Source: Amphirosellinia nigrospora
Taxonomy: Eukaryota > Ascomycota > Sordariomycetes > Xylariales > Xylariaceae
Reading direction: 5' to 3'
Length of the DNA stretch: 64,000 bases
Assembly: GCA_004123355.1 (NCBI GenBank)
Contig: SCHM01000003.1
Coordinates: forward strand, 124,001 to 188,000
Shown here: positions 40,337-53,786 of the stretch, one piece after another
Layout of the letters: each line of letters starts with the position of its first letter
How positions within the stretch are numbered: the first letter of the stretch is position 1
Translations under genes and position numbers: made by a program
The notes under the pieces: model-generated
What the model was told of the DNA's origin: nothing
Database searches by the model: none
Seen by the model: only the letters and a program-made list of their open reading frames with translations

Positions 40337-43300
40337 GGTCTATTCCGTCGATCTGTCAACGGAGCGACAAAGAGGTAAAGTGAGTACTAGGCTGGCTGCA
40401 ACTGGACGTCGCGATAATCGACCGCGCTGGTTCACAGTTTGAATGGGTACATCGCATGAGGATCCTGTAGGCGGTAGCATAGGCCGATAGATTACTCGTA
40501 GCCGGTCCGTAGTGCCAAGGTATGATTCAATGCGTCCAGCAGGGAGATCGGGTTGACAGTTGTTCGGCGGCAGACAATATCAGATTAGTATTAAAACGTC
40601 CCACATTCATGTGTTCCCTAGCTGTGAGTAGAGATGTAAGAATGATGGGATAATATGACTCTACTCCTCGAATCGGTAATAAAAGGCGAAATTGGGTAAT
40701 AGGAAACATGCACAGTCGCCCTACGCAGACCAGTTCACCACCACAGCAGCAGCAATATCAACCAAGGGGGATATGGCTGGTTACCAAGGGTAGTCATGAG
40801 CTCGAGACCCAGCGCCCACCGATCGACCACGTTAGATAGTGGTAGAAAACACAGAAGGGTTTTCCCAGGGATGCAGAGCAAATCTATTGCTGCTGTATAT
40901 AGGGTGAACAGGGGTGCAAGAGGGGAAGGGGGGGGAGAGAGGCAGAGTGACGGTCTGCTTTGAGGTTTGGGTTCGGCAGGGAGAGAAAGGAAGAGGTCCA
41001 GATGAGATGGGAGTGAGAGGCAGGCGACGGGTGAGCGAGATAGAGAGAGCGAGGTGTTGGTTGCGAAAGCCAACCTAGAAAGGGTGGGCGTGAATTGAGT
41101 AGAGAGACGGGATTGGCCATAACCGCCCCAGCACGCCCCAGCACGCCCAGTCTGTGGGGCCGGTGGTGGCCCGTGCGGTGCACTTGCGGCTACCAGCCTT
41201 GATATCGGGCGCAGAGGTGAACGGGACGTCTGTCGCGTGTAAGTAAGCCTGCACTTCTGTCGCACTAGTGCTATTAGCTAGGTACCAAGTAAGGTAGGTA
41301 TTCAGGTATTCTGTATTCTTTTCATGTTTTTTTTCCCTTTCACTTGTCTCCATTGTGCCGGTTCCACCAATCGATAGACACCTCTGCTATCCAAGTACCT
41401 AAGGTACCTATGATAGATGCTTCCGCTTCCAGTAATATGCGACCCAGGATGTAGTACCAATACCTACGAGGTAGAACAAATTCTAATAGTAGTGTAACAT
41501 GGAACAATAGATAACCCAAGTGATTGCATATAAAGAATCTGCTTGTTTTGGGCCAAATGAGCTTGAGACATTACCTTAGGTACCTACCTACTTCTTAGTA
41601 CCTACTTACGTTAGGTAGATGTAAGTGACGGCTATTCTCTACGGCCGGTCGAACGTGGACCGTCTGGGGGTAGGTGGAGCCATGGGGGTGCCAACATCAG
41701 GCACATCACCTTCCAGCAGTGGGCCTCTGGAGAACCTCACCTGTACCGTTCATTGACGACACATGCGGACCAAACCCGATCTCTCACATTGTGATACCCG
41801 GGGTACCTAATGCTGGGTACCTGGCAGCTATGGCAGGCACCGACCTGTCTGCTGATTACCTACGAAAGCACCTAAAACGCTTGGGCGTTATACTTAATTT
41901 TAGCTTTCAACTTCTGTTTGCACTGCCATACGCTTTGTATACCTTTAGCCCTCCAGTACCATAATACCCATCTAAAATTTAGGTACCAGAAAATAACTAT
42001 TTATTCTATGCATGCTTGTGGCCTTTCTTTTCTTACGTACATTGGTTCGGAGGAACGGGGTGCATGAATGAAGCAGGGCTGCCGTGATGTATATCGCCTG
42101 ATAAGGAGTAGCAATGCAGCCCCGCTAGGAAAAGCGGCTGATCCAGAGCCGGCGCCTCTCAATCTTGGAAGTTACCTATGTAGTGTACTGTATGTAGTAT
42201 TATTGTTATTATTATATTATGCCAATAATCCATCAACCTCCAGGCCACATTACCGGTACATGGCCTAATCTACGCTTTACAAAAGTTCCAAAGATGACTT
42301 TAAGTCACAGAATCACAGCCATTTATCAAGATAAAACCCCTACCAGTCGCGAAATAGGGCTACGTAAGCTTTTACAACCAGGTATAAAAGCCGCGTAGAT
42401 TACTTATCTACCTCATTTCTCGAAATCGACTGATCGACGTTACATGAGTCGCGCCATCTTTAGCTTGTTTGCCTCCACTTATTTTCATCGCACTAATATA
42501 AGTATATTCAAGTTGTATGTAGTGTCTTTCGCTGCAGCGACGACTTGTATCGCAATCCAGTATGGTATCACAACGCCATTGCTAGTACCATTTCATCCAG
42601 AGCCAAAATTTACAGCCGACAGACTTAGATTTACCGCATAAGTGCTTAATGGTTTACAGGTATCAGCCTCACAAGGTAGATTGGGACGCAGATTCCTAAC
42701 TAGTCATTTTGCTTGACAAAGACCAGTATTATTGACCATCTTCACATTACCGACCACAGAGTCCCAATGGTATTTAAGGATATAAGATCTGATGTGAAAG
42801 AGCCTCAGCATAATATCGTTCAACACCATGGCTATATCAACTCCTTGTCACGGAGATGTGCAAATGTTGTACTGTTGCTTGTTCTGCATGCCTAATGCTG
42901 TCGGACTGACATAGCAACGTGAACTATTAGGCACTCCTTTAGTGGCTTCGGACACAGCAAATCAATACTAGTGTGAGGTTAGTTTGTGTTTGTGAAGCGA
43001 CCATGCAACTTTGCTACGTTTGAGAGTGTCACGAGGCACGGGCATACAGACGCAGCGAAAGAAGCTTCCTATATATAGCAGTCAAATAGCGACCGTGGCC
43101 ATGGTTTATAGAGACCTTTGTGCAACAGCAGGTGCCTATTGCTCACCACAAGTTGATCTCAGTCTGATTCTCTCGACTCAACTACCCCGGCTAGTTGTCG
43201 TTGGTTGATTATGTCATCATTTGTGCAACACTATACTTTGTGACTTCGCACCATAGCCTGAGGTAATGGTTTGATCACTAGGTAGACTAGGCTTAACACC

Positions 43301-43903
43301 AACCAATTAATGCTACGTAGGTACATATAGCAAACCATCTTTAGTTTGTTTAGGCTAAATTTTCGTCTATAGGGCCCAATGTACTCGTAGTGTGTTGTCA
43401 GCTAACTGTACGTAACAAACGCTTAATACACAGAAATATGACCCGAACAAGAGAGCATTATACCGCCACCCTACAATTAAAATTTGGCTTACACCGACCT
43501 AGCCTGCTTAGATATGTATGTTCATGTAAAAAAAAAGAGTGCCTGCCTAGACTAGGTAATACAGTAACAACAGTCACCGAGACCCTGCTGTCACCAATCC
43601 GACAATGCCAGGCTGTCGTTGCAACTTTCTCAATTCGGAAGCAGAGTCGGTTTTTTTTTGTAGATACCTATATGCGTCCCCATTACGTAGCTAGGTATGG
43701 CACGTAAAAAGTAAAGCGCGTGAATGGATATGAGGTCGAGGCACAGGTAACCGTACGTACGCATTTCGGTCTCTAAAAGTACCAAGTAAACGGTGGGCGG
43801 TGTAGTTGGTGAGATGCGAATCGCGCTGTAGCTTGATAGTTTCGATTCTCTTTAAATTCAGGAAGCACTGGGTGGCGTGCGGCCGAGCCGACCAGTGTCG
43901 CCA
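40337..43903. other. Long intergenic region upstream of KDM5
   Basis: About 3.6 kb with no supportable gene. 40880-41130 is strongly polypurine on the plus strand (polypyrimidine on the KDM5 sense strand) and probably belongs to the KDM5 promoter and leader. AGGTACCT motifs cluster at 41281-41300, 41392-41410 and 41575-41620. The remainder to 43.9 kb is AT-leaning. Confidence 0.5.
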
Positions 43904-44933
43904 TCAAGGCGAGCCAGATGTAGCGGGAGCTCTCTTTTCCCGAGGTTTCTTCAGCAATTTCTCGACCTCTTTCTTGCCCCGAACCCTCAAGCTCATCTCC
44001 TTCATCATGTCTCCCCAAAATGCTTCGCCATCGCACGTGGGACAATTGCCGGAAATGGGAATGATATCTTGCCCAGTGTTGCTCCCGAGAAAGTGTTGAC
44101 TCCAGCATGATATGTGCCCCGTCGCTTCGCATCCCGTGTTTGGGCAAGTTGCATAAAGCCCTCCTCCGTGCGGAAGGTGCTCGCCACAGACCACGCACGC
44201 ACCCTCGCGCTCAAAGGAATACAGCGACTGCGTCTTCTCCACGTAATCCTTCATTGGCGCATAATCTAGCGGAAGAGCGTGGATCCCGCAAGGACTAAGG
44301 GGCTCGTTCGAAGTACCTTCCTCCGCGGTAGCCTCAAGTGACGCAAAGTCTGTGTAGACAGGAATAGTTGTGCGCAGAGGCTCGGTTGCGGTATCGCAAT
44401 ATTTGGTCCACGCTTTGTGCACCTCCGGCGCGAAGAAGTGGAGTCTCAGCGGCCACCTTGCAAAGCTGGGCACACGCAGAAGAAGATGGAGATTGGAAAC
44501 GATGGACGTTACACTATGGGGAGGGCGTCTAGGGTGTCCATTGCGCTTCCTCTGGGTCGAGACGGTGATTCGCGAAGCTGTGGGGATGTGTGTTGATATG
44601 TGCGGGTTGTTAAGTGCCCATCTTTGGTGCTGAGTGATTAGTTACCCTACACATAGCTTCATGAGACCCATGACGATGAACTCACTCAAATTTAAGCGCA
44701 GCAACCGTGCCCGGGAACCCGGACACCAGAGCCACCATCTCCCATGGCCGCAACGTCTGCCTCGATGTTCGTGCAGCCCCGCCTTTAGCTTCGCCGTTGT
44801 GTTGTTTCAGCCGCCTGGGAGGATGTGGTGTCGATCCGACGTATAGTGATGCCTGGCGAACTGTCGAGCGTAGAATATACACGGTATAGAGAGGTGGTAT
44901 CGGTTTGGAAAGACCTGGCATTGTCCAACCCAT
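43904..44933 (-). CDS. SLX1: SLX1 structure-specific endonuclease catalytic subunit
   Basis: The nuclease half of the SLX1-SLX4 complex, which cuts branched DNA such as Holliday junctions and flaps; about 321 residues. ATG at 44933 starts a GIY-YIG domain: [27 protein letters not shown] and [13 protein letters not shown], with the family Glu in LKFEWALNN split by the intron. Exons 44933-44686 and 44621-43904 are separated by a 64-nt intron. The C-terminus carries the zinc-binding RING/PHD-like finger of SLX1 ([36 protein letters not shown]). The frame is clean. It lies in a housekeeping block beside splicing genes. Confidence 0.9.
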
Positions 44934-45342
44934 ATATCTCTCATCTCACCAATTCATTAGCCACGTGCTAATGGTGAGGTAAGGAGAATGCAAGATGTCG
45001 GGACGAAGGAGGCCCGATCCTATAGCCCGCATCACATTAAGTTACGCTTTGCTCTGGCAAAACTGACGTCCTTTGAGAGAGAGAAAAGCGAAAAGGGCAA
45101 GGAAGCAGTCAAAGTTGGTAGATAGTTAGCTGCTGTCCTGTTGTAAATAAATGACTAGCTGGGGTGCATGAGATAGCTGTGGTAGATAGATGCACAGACC
45201 ACTCATATCGATATGAGCTTGTAAAAACAACGTTTCAAACACCAAGACTCGCAAGCATTACAATGAAAATAATGGGCGATTTTTATAGGAACCGCCTTAG
45301 TGACGCTGTTTATTAATACAGTTGGATATCATTCATGACATT
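44934..45342. other. Short intergenic region between SLX1 and PRP9
   Basis: 409 bases, with SLX1 promoter and PRP9 3' sequence; nothing else seen. Confidence 0.5.
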
Positions 45343-46906
45343 TTATAACAGCCCTTGCTTCTGCAGATCGTAGTAGACCTTTTCAGGCATAACATTGCCT
45401 TCTGCATCCTCCATCTGGACTACGCTACCATCTTCTACCTTGTCTTTCCTCTTATCCTTCTGGATCTTCTCCCACAACCTCAAGGCCTCGTCAATTTGAA
45501 TGATGTCTCGGAAAAGAGCCGTGTTAGTGATCCCTAAGCACTTCAGCCCATGAATATGTCGAGCTTCGTTAAAGTGCTTATCGAATGCCCTACGGCCCAT
45601 ATAGACGAAGTTGCCACAAACTTCGCAGGTGAACTCGACACCCAGCCCGTGCAACTTGTACAGCCAGAAAGGAATGGGTTTGCCATCCCATGCCAACGGT
45701 AGCTTCAGTGGGTTGTAGATCTTGTCGTCGTCATCGCCCTCGTCGCCTTCCTCCATCTCGGGGAGTTGCACCGCCGAAACCGACGCGCTGTAGAGATTGT
45801 CAATCTCCTGCTGGCGCTCTTTATCTGTCATAAGTTGCTTCCGTTCAACGTTGACCCGAGTATCGCTACGTTCCGTACTCATGGCACCCGTAAGGCGTTT
45901 AATGCGATACTCGCGCTCTGCGATAGCCCTTTCCTTCAATCTTGTTGCCGAGACACCTCCCTTTCCGGCGCCACCGGTCATACCGGTAGGTTCCTGCTCC
46001 CCTTTCTGTCGCGCATTCTCTGCTTTGATATGTTTCTTGCCACTGAGATGATTCTGATAAACATTCTCGTTGGTAAAGGTTCTCCTGCAAGCCTCGCACC
46101 ATATGCCTTCCGTAGTTGTAGGCTGCCCGACGCCTGATGTTACATTTGAACTCTCGCTCTTCCACTCCGGTACATTCTCGCTCTCCCAATCCTCTTCGAA
46201 TCTCTTGTCAAATTCAGCAAGTACCTTGTCAATGTTCTCGAGCGGCCGAGTCTTTCGCATGAACCTCTCCAAGTCCAAGGCAAGCTGGCCGACATATGCG
46301 AAATATTGGTCCGTCATTTTCTCAGATCTCTTCAAGCCAGCAGCACCTGGCGCAAAGTTGTCAAACAGGTCTAGGTATTGTTGGTAGGTGAGCCTCTTTG
46401 CATTCGGGAGATTGAGGTATCGCTCGTGGGAAGTATTTAGATCGAAGAAGCGGCCAAAGGCTTCCTCTCCAGTGAACATGGAGTCGACGATGCTCGGCTG
46501 CGCAAGCTCCTCCAGGCCTTTCTTGGGCCTGTACGCGCGCTCTAGATTCTCGACTGGCTCGTTAGGGTACCTAGCGTGGAAGCCCTTTATGTCGGACAAC
46601 TGCTTGTAGAATTCATCCATCGGGTCCCCCGCCCCTATCTGCTGGATCTCGCGGGATCGTGATCCGTCAGCATCGCGGTAGATTTCGAGTAGCTTGGCAG
46701 ACTGCGAAGAGATGCGATCGAGGAATTCGCTAATTTGATGATCGCGGGCCAATCGATCTCGAATCTGTGAGCGCACCGTTAGAGTATTACAGAGAACCTC
46801 GAAGACAGTCACATACCTGCTTTGGTTCCTCTCCAATCCTGTCAGCGATACCTTGTTCGAGGCGCTCGAGGTCCTCGTGGAGGAACCTTTGCTCCTCCAA
46901 TAACAT
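45343..46906 (-). CDS. PRP9: PRP9 / SF3A3 (SF3a60), U2 snRNP splicing factor
   Basis: The third subunit of SF3a, needed for U2 snRNP to join the pre-spliceosome. Two exons, 46906-46817 and 46764-45343, flank a 52-nt intron and give 503 residues, close to the 501 of human SF3A3. I chose ATG 46906 because it gives the conserved start MLLEEQRFLHEDLERLEQ; an upstream extension through the intron is open but not conserved. Family blocks include YLDLFDNF, the first zinc finger (WCEACRRTFTNENVYQNHLSGKKH region), and the C-terminal finger (CEVCGNFVYMGRRAFDKHF) followed by HGLKCLGI. The frame is intact along its whole length, in contrast to its divergent neighbour FAL1. Confidence 0.95.
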
Positions 46907-47375
46907 CGTGGATATACCTGCTGCCCTTGGCGCGCGAGAGGAAGAAGCAAGCTCGATTGACCGGACTGAGTTAACGGCGCCAAAGACGGAGAACGTGAAT
47001 GGCGAAAATAGATAGTGTTATCATATAGTAGGTACCTAAGGCCAAGTCAAGTGCCCAGGTGGCTGGGTCTCGCCTCCAACCAAGCAGAGAATGACATGCA
47101 TATATCGGTTTGTTTGTCGCGTTAGCTGATTATCTACCGCGCATCCCTGCCTTATCATACGCTGCGAACATCGATTTGCTCCACTTAAATTTCGAGATGG
47201 GACCCACCCAAGGTTAAGGTACCTCCTAGTTAAGCTACAGCATTGTCGCGTTTAACCAAGAAACAACCTCTACATCAAGCAATTCATCAACCCCCGAGGC
47301 ACCGATCCACGCAATCTGCCAACACCGACATCGCCACATCACTTTCAAAGAAGCGACCCTAAGACGATATTCAAG
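46907..47375. promoter_or_regulatory. Bidirectional promoter of PRP9 and FAL1
   Basis: A 469-bp region between two head-to-head start codons. An AGGTACCT motif lies at about 47030. No TATA box seen, as expected for housekeeping genes. Confidence 0.5.
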
Positions 47376-48700
47376 ATGGCTGAAACCGGTGGCATTGACC
47401 GTCGCGCCGACGAGAAGATAGAGTTTTCCACCTCTAAAGAGGTCACGGTACATCCCACCTTCGAGGCCATGTCACTCAAGGGTAGGTGACCGACTAATGA
47501 TGGCTCGCAATGGCTATCGAGCTGAAGGCTAATGTTTTGCTCTTCATTAGAGAACCTCCTTCGGGGTATCTACGCTTACGGTTACGAGTCGCCGTCGGCC
47601 GTCCAGTCCAGAGCCATCGTCCAGGTCTGCAAGGGCCGTGACACCATCGCCCAGGCCCAATCCGGCACAGGCAAGACGGCCACTTTCTCCATCTCCATGC
47701 TGCAGGTTATCGACACTGCCGTCCGAGAGACCCAAGCTCTGGTGCTCTCTCCCACCCGCGAATTGGCCACCCAGATCCAGTCCGTTGTCATGGCCCTCGG
47801 CGATTATATGAATGTTCAATGCCACGCCTGCATTGGCGGCACCAACGTCGGTGAAGACATTCGCAAGCTCGACTACGGCCAGCATATTGTGTCGGGTACC
47901 CCGGCCGTGTCGCCGACATGATCCGCCGCCGACACCTCCGCGCCAAGAATATCAAGATGCTCGTGCTCGACGAGGCCGATGAGCTGCTTAACCAGGGCTT
48001 CCGTGAGCAAATCTACGACGTCTACCGATACCTGCCACCTGCAACACAAGTTGTTGTCGTCTCCGCCACGCTGCCTTACGATGTTCTCGACATGACGACC
48101 AAATTCATGACCGACCCCGTGCGTATTTTGGTCAAGCGTGACGAGTTGACCCTCGAGGGCCTCAAGCAGTACTTCATCGCAGTCGAGAAAGAGGACTGGA
48201 AATTCGACACCCTTTGTGATCTCTACGACACGTTGACCATCACACAAGCCGTCATTTTCTGCAACACCCGACGCAAGGTGGACTGGTTGACCGACAAGAT
48301 GCGTGAAGCCAACTTCACCGTCAGTAGTATGCATGGAGACATGCCCCAAAAGGAGCGGGATAGTATTATGCAAGACTTCAGACAAGGCAACAGCAGAGTA
48401 CTGATATCCACCGACGTGTGGGCTCGCGGTATCGACGTGCAACAGGTCAGCTTGGTCATAAACTACGACCTGCCTAGCAATCGCGAAAACTATATTCACC
48501 GCATTGGTCGAAGTGGTCGTTTCGGTCGCAAGGGCGTTGCCATCAACTTTGTTACGAGTGAAGATGTGCGCATTCTTCGTGACATTGAATGTACGTCTTC
48601 CCGTCTGCCCTCGAATGAGTCAGCGTGCTAATATAAACTAGTATACTACTCGACCCAGATTGATGAGATGCCTATGAACGTGGCAGACCTCATTTCTTAA
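47376..48700 (+). CDS. FAL1: FAL1 / eIF4A-III DEAD-box RNA helicase
   Basis: An ATP-dependent RNA helicase; in fungi it acts in 18S rRNA maturation and, as eIF4A-III, in the exon-junction complex. Exons 47376-47481, 47551-48590 and 48642-48700 are joined by introns of 69 and 51 nt; about 401 residues, matching yeast FAL1 (399). Motifs in order: Q-motif region ending [10 protein letters not shown], Walker [27 protein letters not shown], the helicase C-terminal domain with [21 protein letters not shown] and [11 protein letters not shown], and a C-terminus of [19 protein letters not shown] single-base loss at GG 47903-47904 destroys the TPGR motif frame. Because this gene is normally essential, this strongly suggests an assembly error. 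Confidence 0.95.
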
Positions 48701-49968
48701 CGGCGCCATTGTAGTTATGATTGGTGGGGTGGAGGATATGAAGTCTGGTTGGAGTGCTAGTAGTCCTAGTTGTGTGGTGACCGTAGCCTTGGCCTGATCG
48801 ACCAAGATAGTATTGGTACTGCCAGAGCCCAGCAATTTAGCCAAAGAGAGACCCGGCTGTTTACGAAGGAATAGCATCGCAGCGAACACTGTCAGTATGT
48901 CAAAGGCTGATGAAGGAGCGTACAGATGCGACTGACGGCTTGTAAGGGTTGGGTCTAAGGTTGTGGGAGGAAAAGGACATGTTGACCAGTAGTAAGTCTC
49001 TGGGTTCTTGCTTCTGTTCCTTGTAAAAGACATGAGACTGACGTAAAAAGCACCATATATTCAACTGACGTTTACGAATCATAACGGCCGCTGACGCTGG
49101 AAAGCCTTGACTTTGTGGAGTATGAGACGAGCATAAGACGAAAAGCCTCGCTACCTATCCCCGTATTAATCTAACCCAATAATCTTGCCTCGCCAGGTTG
49201 CATCTTTTCGAATTACTCTTAAGTATCTGCGCAAATTGCTCGGCTCTAACAAACTGTCTCATCGCTATCGAAGGCGGTTACACATGCAATTCATATCAGA
49301 GGCCTTCGATACCGATATCTCAGATGTATGTCGGCAAGGTGAGACTAGCGTCTTAATCAGATTAGCACATACAAGGCCAGCCGTAACCTCGAGGTCTTCT
49401 ACCTGCTGAATCTACAATATGTTCTCGACTCTTCTTAACGAGGTATGCTTATTACCGCTAACTAAAAAGATACCCCACCGAAGAGCGCGATCAGAATCAG
49501 GCCGCATCTTGGTCGAGAGTACCCTCAAGCTTTTGACCTGAGAATGGTTGATGCTCGGCTAACAAGTTAAATGATCATCTGATACCATTAATGAATCGTG
49601 ACCTGAACAGCTTCTATTCTAATATCTAAAAATGATGTGCCTATCGCCTACGTTTAAAGTTCACTAATACGGTTATGAGGCGAAGCTAATCAAGTCTCGT
49701 ATCAATCCGTATAGTACCATGATCTAACAAAAAGCCCCGAATTAAACAAGTAGGTGAACGACGAAAGTTCTCTGGAGTTGGTGGAAATCAGACAGAGTGT
49801 TATCTCTTGGTAATTTCACAAATCACAGTTTCGAATTACATCGATCGAAATGCTGGTATTGTACTGCAAACTACCAGAGGCAGATATTCATGTATATATA
49901 CAGTCCAGGCTAAGTATCTACAACGATGCGAATTGTGAGCCGTGGCACAAGAACAAGAGTGAAGCGCA
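48701..49968. other. Intergenic between FAL1 and the xylanolytic cluster
   Basis: About 1.27 kb, convergent 3' sides of FAL1 and the CE5 gene. No gene recognised. It marks the switch from housekeeping to secreted enzymes. Confidence 0.5.
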
Positions 49969-51031
49969 TTACAAGCACTGGGAGTAATACTGGCTCTGGG
50001 CCGTGCAGGACGATCCGGAGGCGCATACGGTACAGCCGCTGAACCCTTGGCCACCACACTGCCCCCATTTTGCGACACTGCAGTCACTGCCGCCTCCGCC
50101 ACTTCCACCTCCGTTCCCGGGTCAGGGTAGTTCCTCCGGAGCTCTAGAGTTAGATGTTGTAAGTTCTCAGCCTAGATAGGAGGCGGGAAGAGAAAATAGG
50201 CAGAGAGAGAACCCACCGAAAGCTTCGACTTAATGAACGCGAGGGCCTGCGTGCCGTACTTGTTGACGTACTGCTGGTGTGAATTGGCGTCGTTGCCGTT
50301 GCAACAGTAGGGGTCTGTGCTGTCGCAGTACGATTGAATGATGCTTGGGTTGGCGGGAGAACACTTGAAGCCCGACGGACGAGCGGCGAACTAGATCCCG
50401 CGTCAGAAGGTTTGCTGTCGAATTTGTTCGGCCAAGCAAGAAAAGAGCTCACTCCTCCAGCTGTGCAAGTGCCAACGTTGTAGGGCAGACCGGCGACATT
50501 GTGGGGATCGCCCATAAAGATAGCGACCTTGACGGCAGCAAGGGCGTTGCCGGTAAGAGTAGCACCAGAACCACCACACAGAGCATTATCCATGATCTGA
50601 CCACCCTATTCACCACGATAATCAGTACCAAGCTTTCTGAAGACTATCCATACAGAATTTCCAAAACCTCAATAGGCCTACCTGAGAGTAGCCAATGAGA
50701 ACGATCTGCGTGCTCGGGCAGCGGCTGTTAAGACTGTTCACGGCCGATACAACGGCAGTAGTACCCTGCTGGGCGGATTGATCGTAAGAGACTCCACCGC
50801 AAGAAGCCTGTCCACCGCAGGCGGGATAGTCGATAGGCGAAGCCTGAGAGCCCGAGTACGCCGCCAAAACTTGGTTCACAAGACCACCGGCCGTACCGTA
50901 GCCAGGAGAGACGGTGGTCTCACGAGCACCAAAGATGTAGACGCCAGGGCAGCTTTGCCGCTCAGCGATAGCCGAGGGCGAGGCGCTTACACCAACTGCA
51001 GCGATGATCGGGCGATAATTCTGGCCTTCAT
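49969..51031 (-). CDS. CE5 acetylxylan esterase with C-terminal CBM1
   Basis: A secreted serine esterase that removes acetyl groups from xylan. ATG 51031 leads into a short N-terminal stretch. A one-base loss at GGG 51010-51012 breaks the frame, which resumes with [11 protein letters not shown] and the CE5 start [19 protein letters not shown]. The blocks NYPACGG-like [17 protein letters not shown], nucleophile motif GYSQ/GG (interrupted by an intron), [11 protein letters not shown], Asp in [13 protein letters not shown] and His in [10 protein letters not shown] complete the CE5 catalytic set. Introns lie at about 50601-50676, 50393-50455 and 50147-50217. A Gly/Ser linker leads to a CBM1 ([22 protein letters not shown]) ending at 49969. 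The distinction from cutinase rests on the acetylxylan-esterase-type signatures. Confidence 0.88.
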
Positions 51032-51139
51032 GGTGAGCCGGAAGTTGTTGACGATGGATTGATATCAGGGTTATTGCAACTGCTGATCTCTTCGCCTATC
51101 GAGTCCTTTGTAGAAATTTATCGGCGACCGGCTTGCCAT

Positions 51140-51147
51140 CTTATATA
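51140..51147 (-). promoter_or_regulatory. TATA box of the CE5 gene
   Basis: TATATAAG on the minus strand, followed by AT and GGCA, about 110 bases before the ATG at 51031. Confidence 0.5.
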
Positions 51148-52238
51148 TCATTTTCCCTCTGGTATAGGAGGATATTTCAAGCTGTAGCAATCCGCCCAAG
51201 TTAGACCGGCCCAACGGTTATACCTGGATGGTTGTTAATTTGCCCCTGAGATCGTGTTCACGGACCGCTATGACTCGCGAGGCAAGGGGATGTTGAGTGA
51301 GTGGCTGGTCTAACCGCAATCGCGGTTAAATGGTTAAATGTGAACCGATCAGACAACGAGCAGAACTAATGTGCCCCAGGTTCGCCCCCGACAACCTCCA
51401 TCCCGCAATTAGCAACACGCTCGACCTTGATTGGCCAGCGCCGTCAGCTTTGTGCCAAATCCGGGTTACTCTTCACCAATGCACGCAGTGTCGATGTCGC
51501 CTACAAATGCATTTGGGTATGGGGGAGTTCCGGAGGTTTCTTGTTAGTGCTCCGAGTTGAGAAAGTCGTTTAAGGTGGTTGGTTCCGGGGAATCGGAAAC
51601 CTCCAACACAAATGAAAGACGTCGGTAGCAAAAACGGATAATCAGTAATATCTGCGTTCCGAATGTTCCATTCTCGCCCCCACCACCTCCCCTCTGGAAG
51701 AGTTATGTTTTCGACCTAGGTCTAGACAAGTCTACATGGCCGGACTGATGGAAACTAACTATTTCAGGTAATTCATGCGACGATAAGTTCGGTATCAACG
51801 CCGAGCACCCAGGCCCCGTGTAAGATCCGTTCCAGCCTTAACTAGTCTTAGCTGCTCTAAGCAAAGAGAACTAGACTTTGAATTGGCAATAACGCAAAAG
51901 AAGTTGTATATTGGAGAACATCGGCATAGTCTCTAAGCTGCAACTACACGGTTAATATCCAACGTGGCTTCCATGGGCCGACATGCTAGAACACCTTGTT
52001 ACCTCGACTTTTAGGCTAATTGGAACTGTCCTCCCAGTGACCTTAGGTCCGCCAATCAATATCTAACGCCATGGGTGTTACATCTACCCTTGCTGCCCTT
52101 CACAGCCTCACATAGACAGATTAAGACGAGTAACCGGTGGCCAGGTACGGATTGACGATGCGGATTTCCCAAACTAGCACGCCATCACAAGTTCTACTGC
52201 GCAAGTTGAACGTTAACTTGGCTCGCACCGCAATCATC

Positions 52239-52246
52239 TATATAAG
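52239..52246 (+). promoter_or_regulatory. TATA box of the GH11 gene
   Basis: TATATAAG followed by ATCATGCCA, about 105 bases before the ATG at 52351. Confidence 0.5.
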
Positions 52247-52350
52247 ATCATGCCAGCACTGACGACAAATCTGAACCTGCTCTGGTCATTAAAAAGCACA
52301 AGTGAATGAAAGATCGTCCAGCTGGGACTTTTTACTCGCCGTCACTACAA

Positions 52351-53786
<1,436 letters not shown>

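Larger units (their letters stand above)
51032..52350. promoter_or_regulatory. Divergent promoter region of CE5 and GH11 genes
   Basis: A 1.3-kb region between head-to-head xylan-enzyme genes. It holds TATATAAG boxes at 51140-51147 (minus) and 52239-52246 (plus). A GGCTAA hexamer at about 52013, the core of the fungal xylanase regulator (XlnR) site, is present once; that it is functional is inference. Confidence 0.5.

Noticed and set aside
40735-41265. 176-codon minus-strand open stretch upstream of KDM5
   Set aside because: Composition is Ser/Leu/Pro-rich from a polypyrimidine strand; no domain and no splice or start context. It is best read as KDM5 promoter and leader.
45766-46137. 123-codon plus-strand open stretch inside PRP9
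   Set aside because: Antisense shadow of an intact, well-conserved splicing factor.
46817-46983. Longer N-terminus for PRP9 read through the intron
   Set aside because: The 52-nt GT..AG stretch happens to be open, but the spliced product from ATG 46906 gives the conserved start and the family's usual length.
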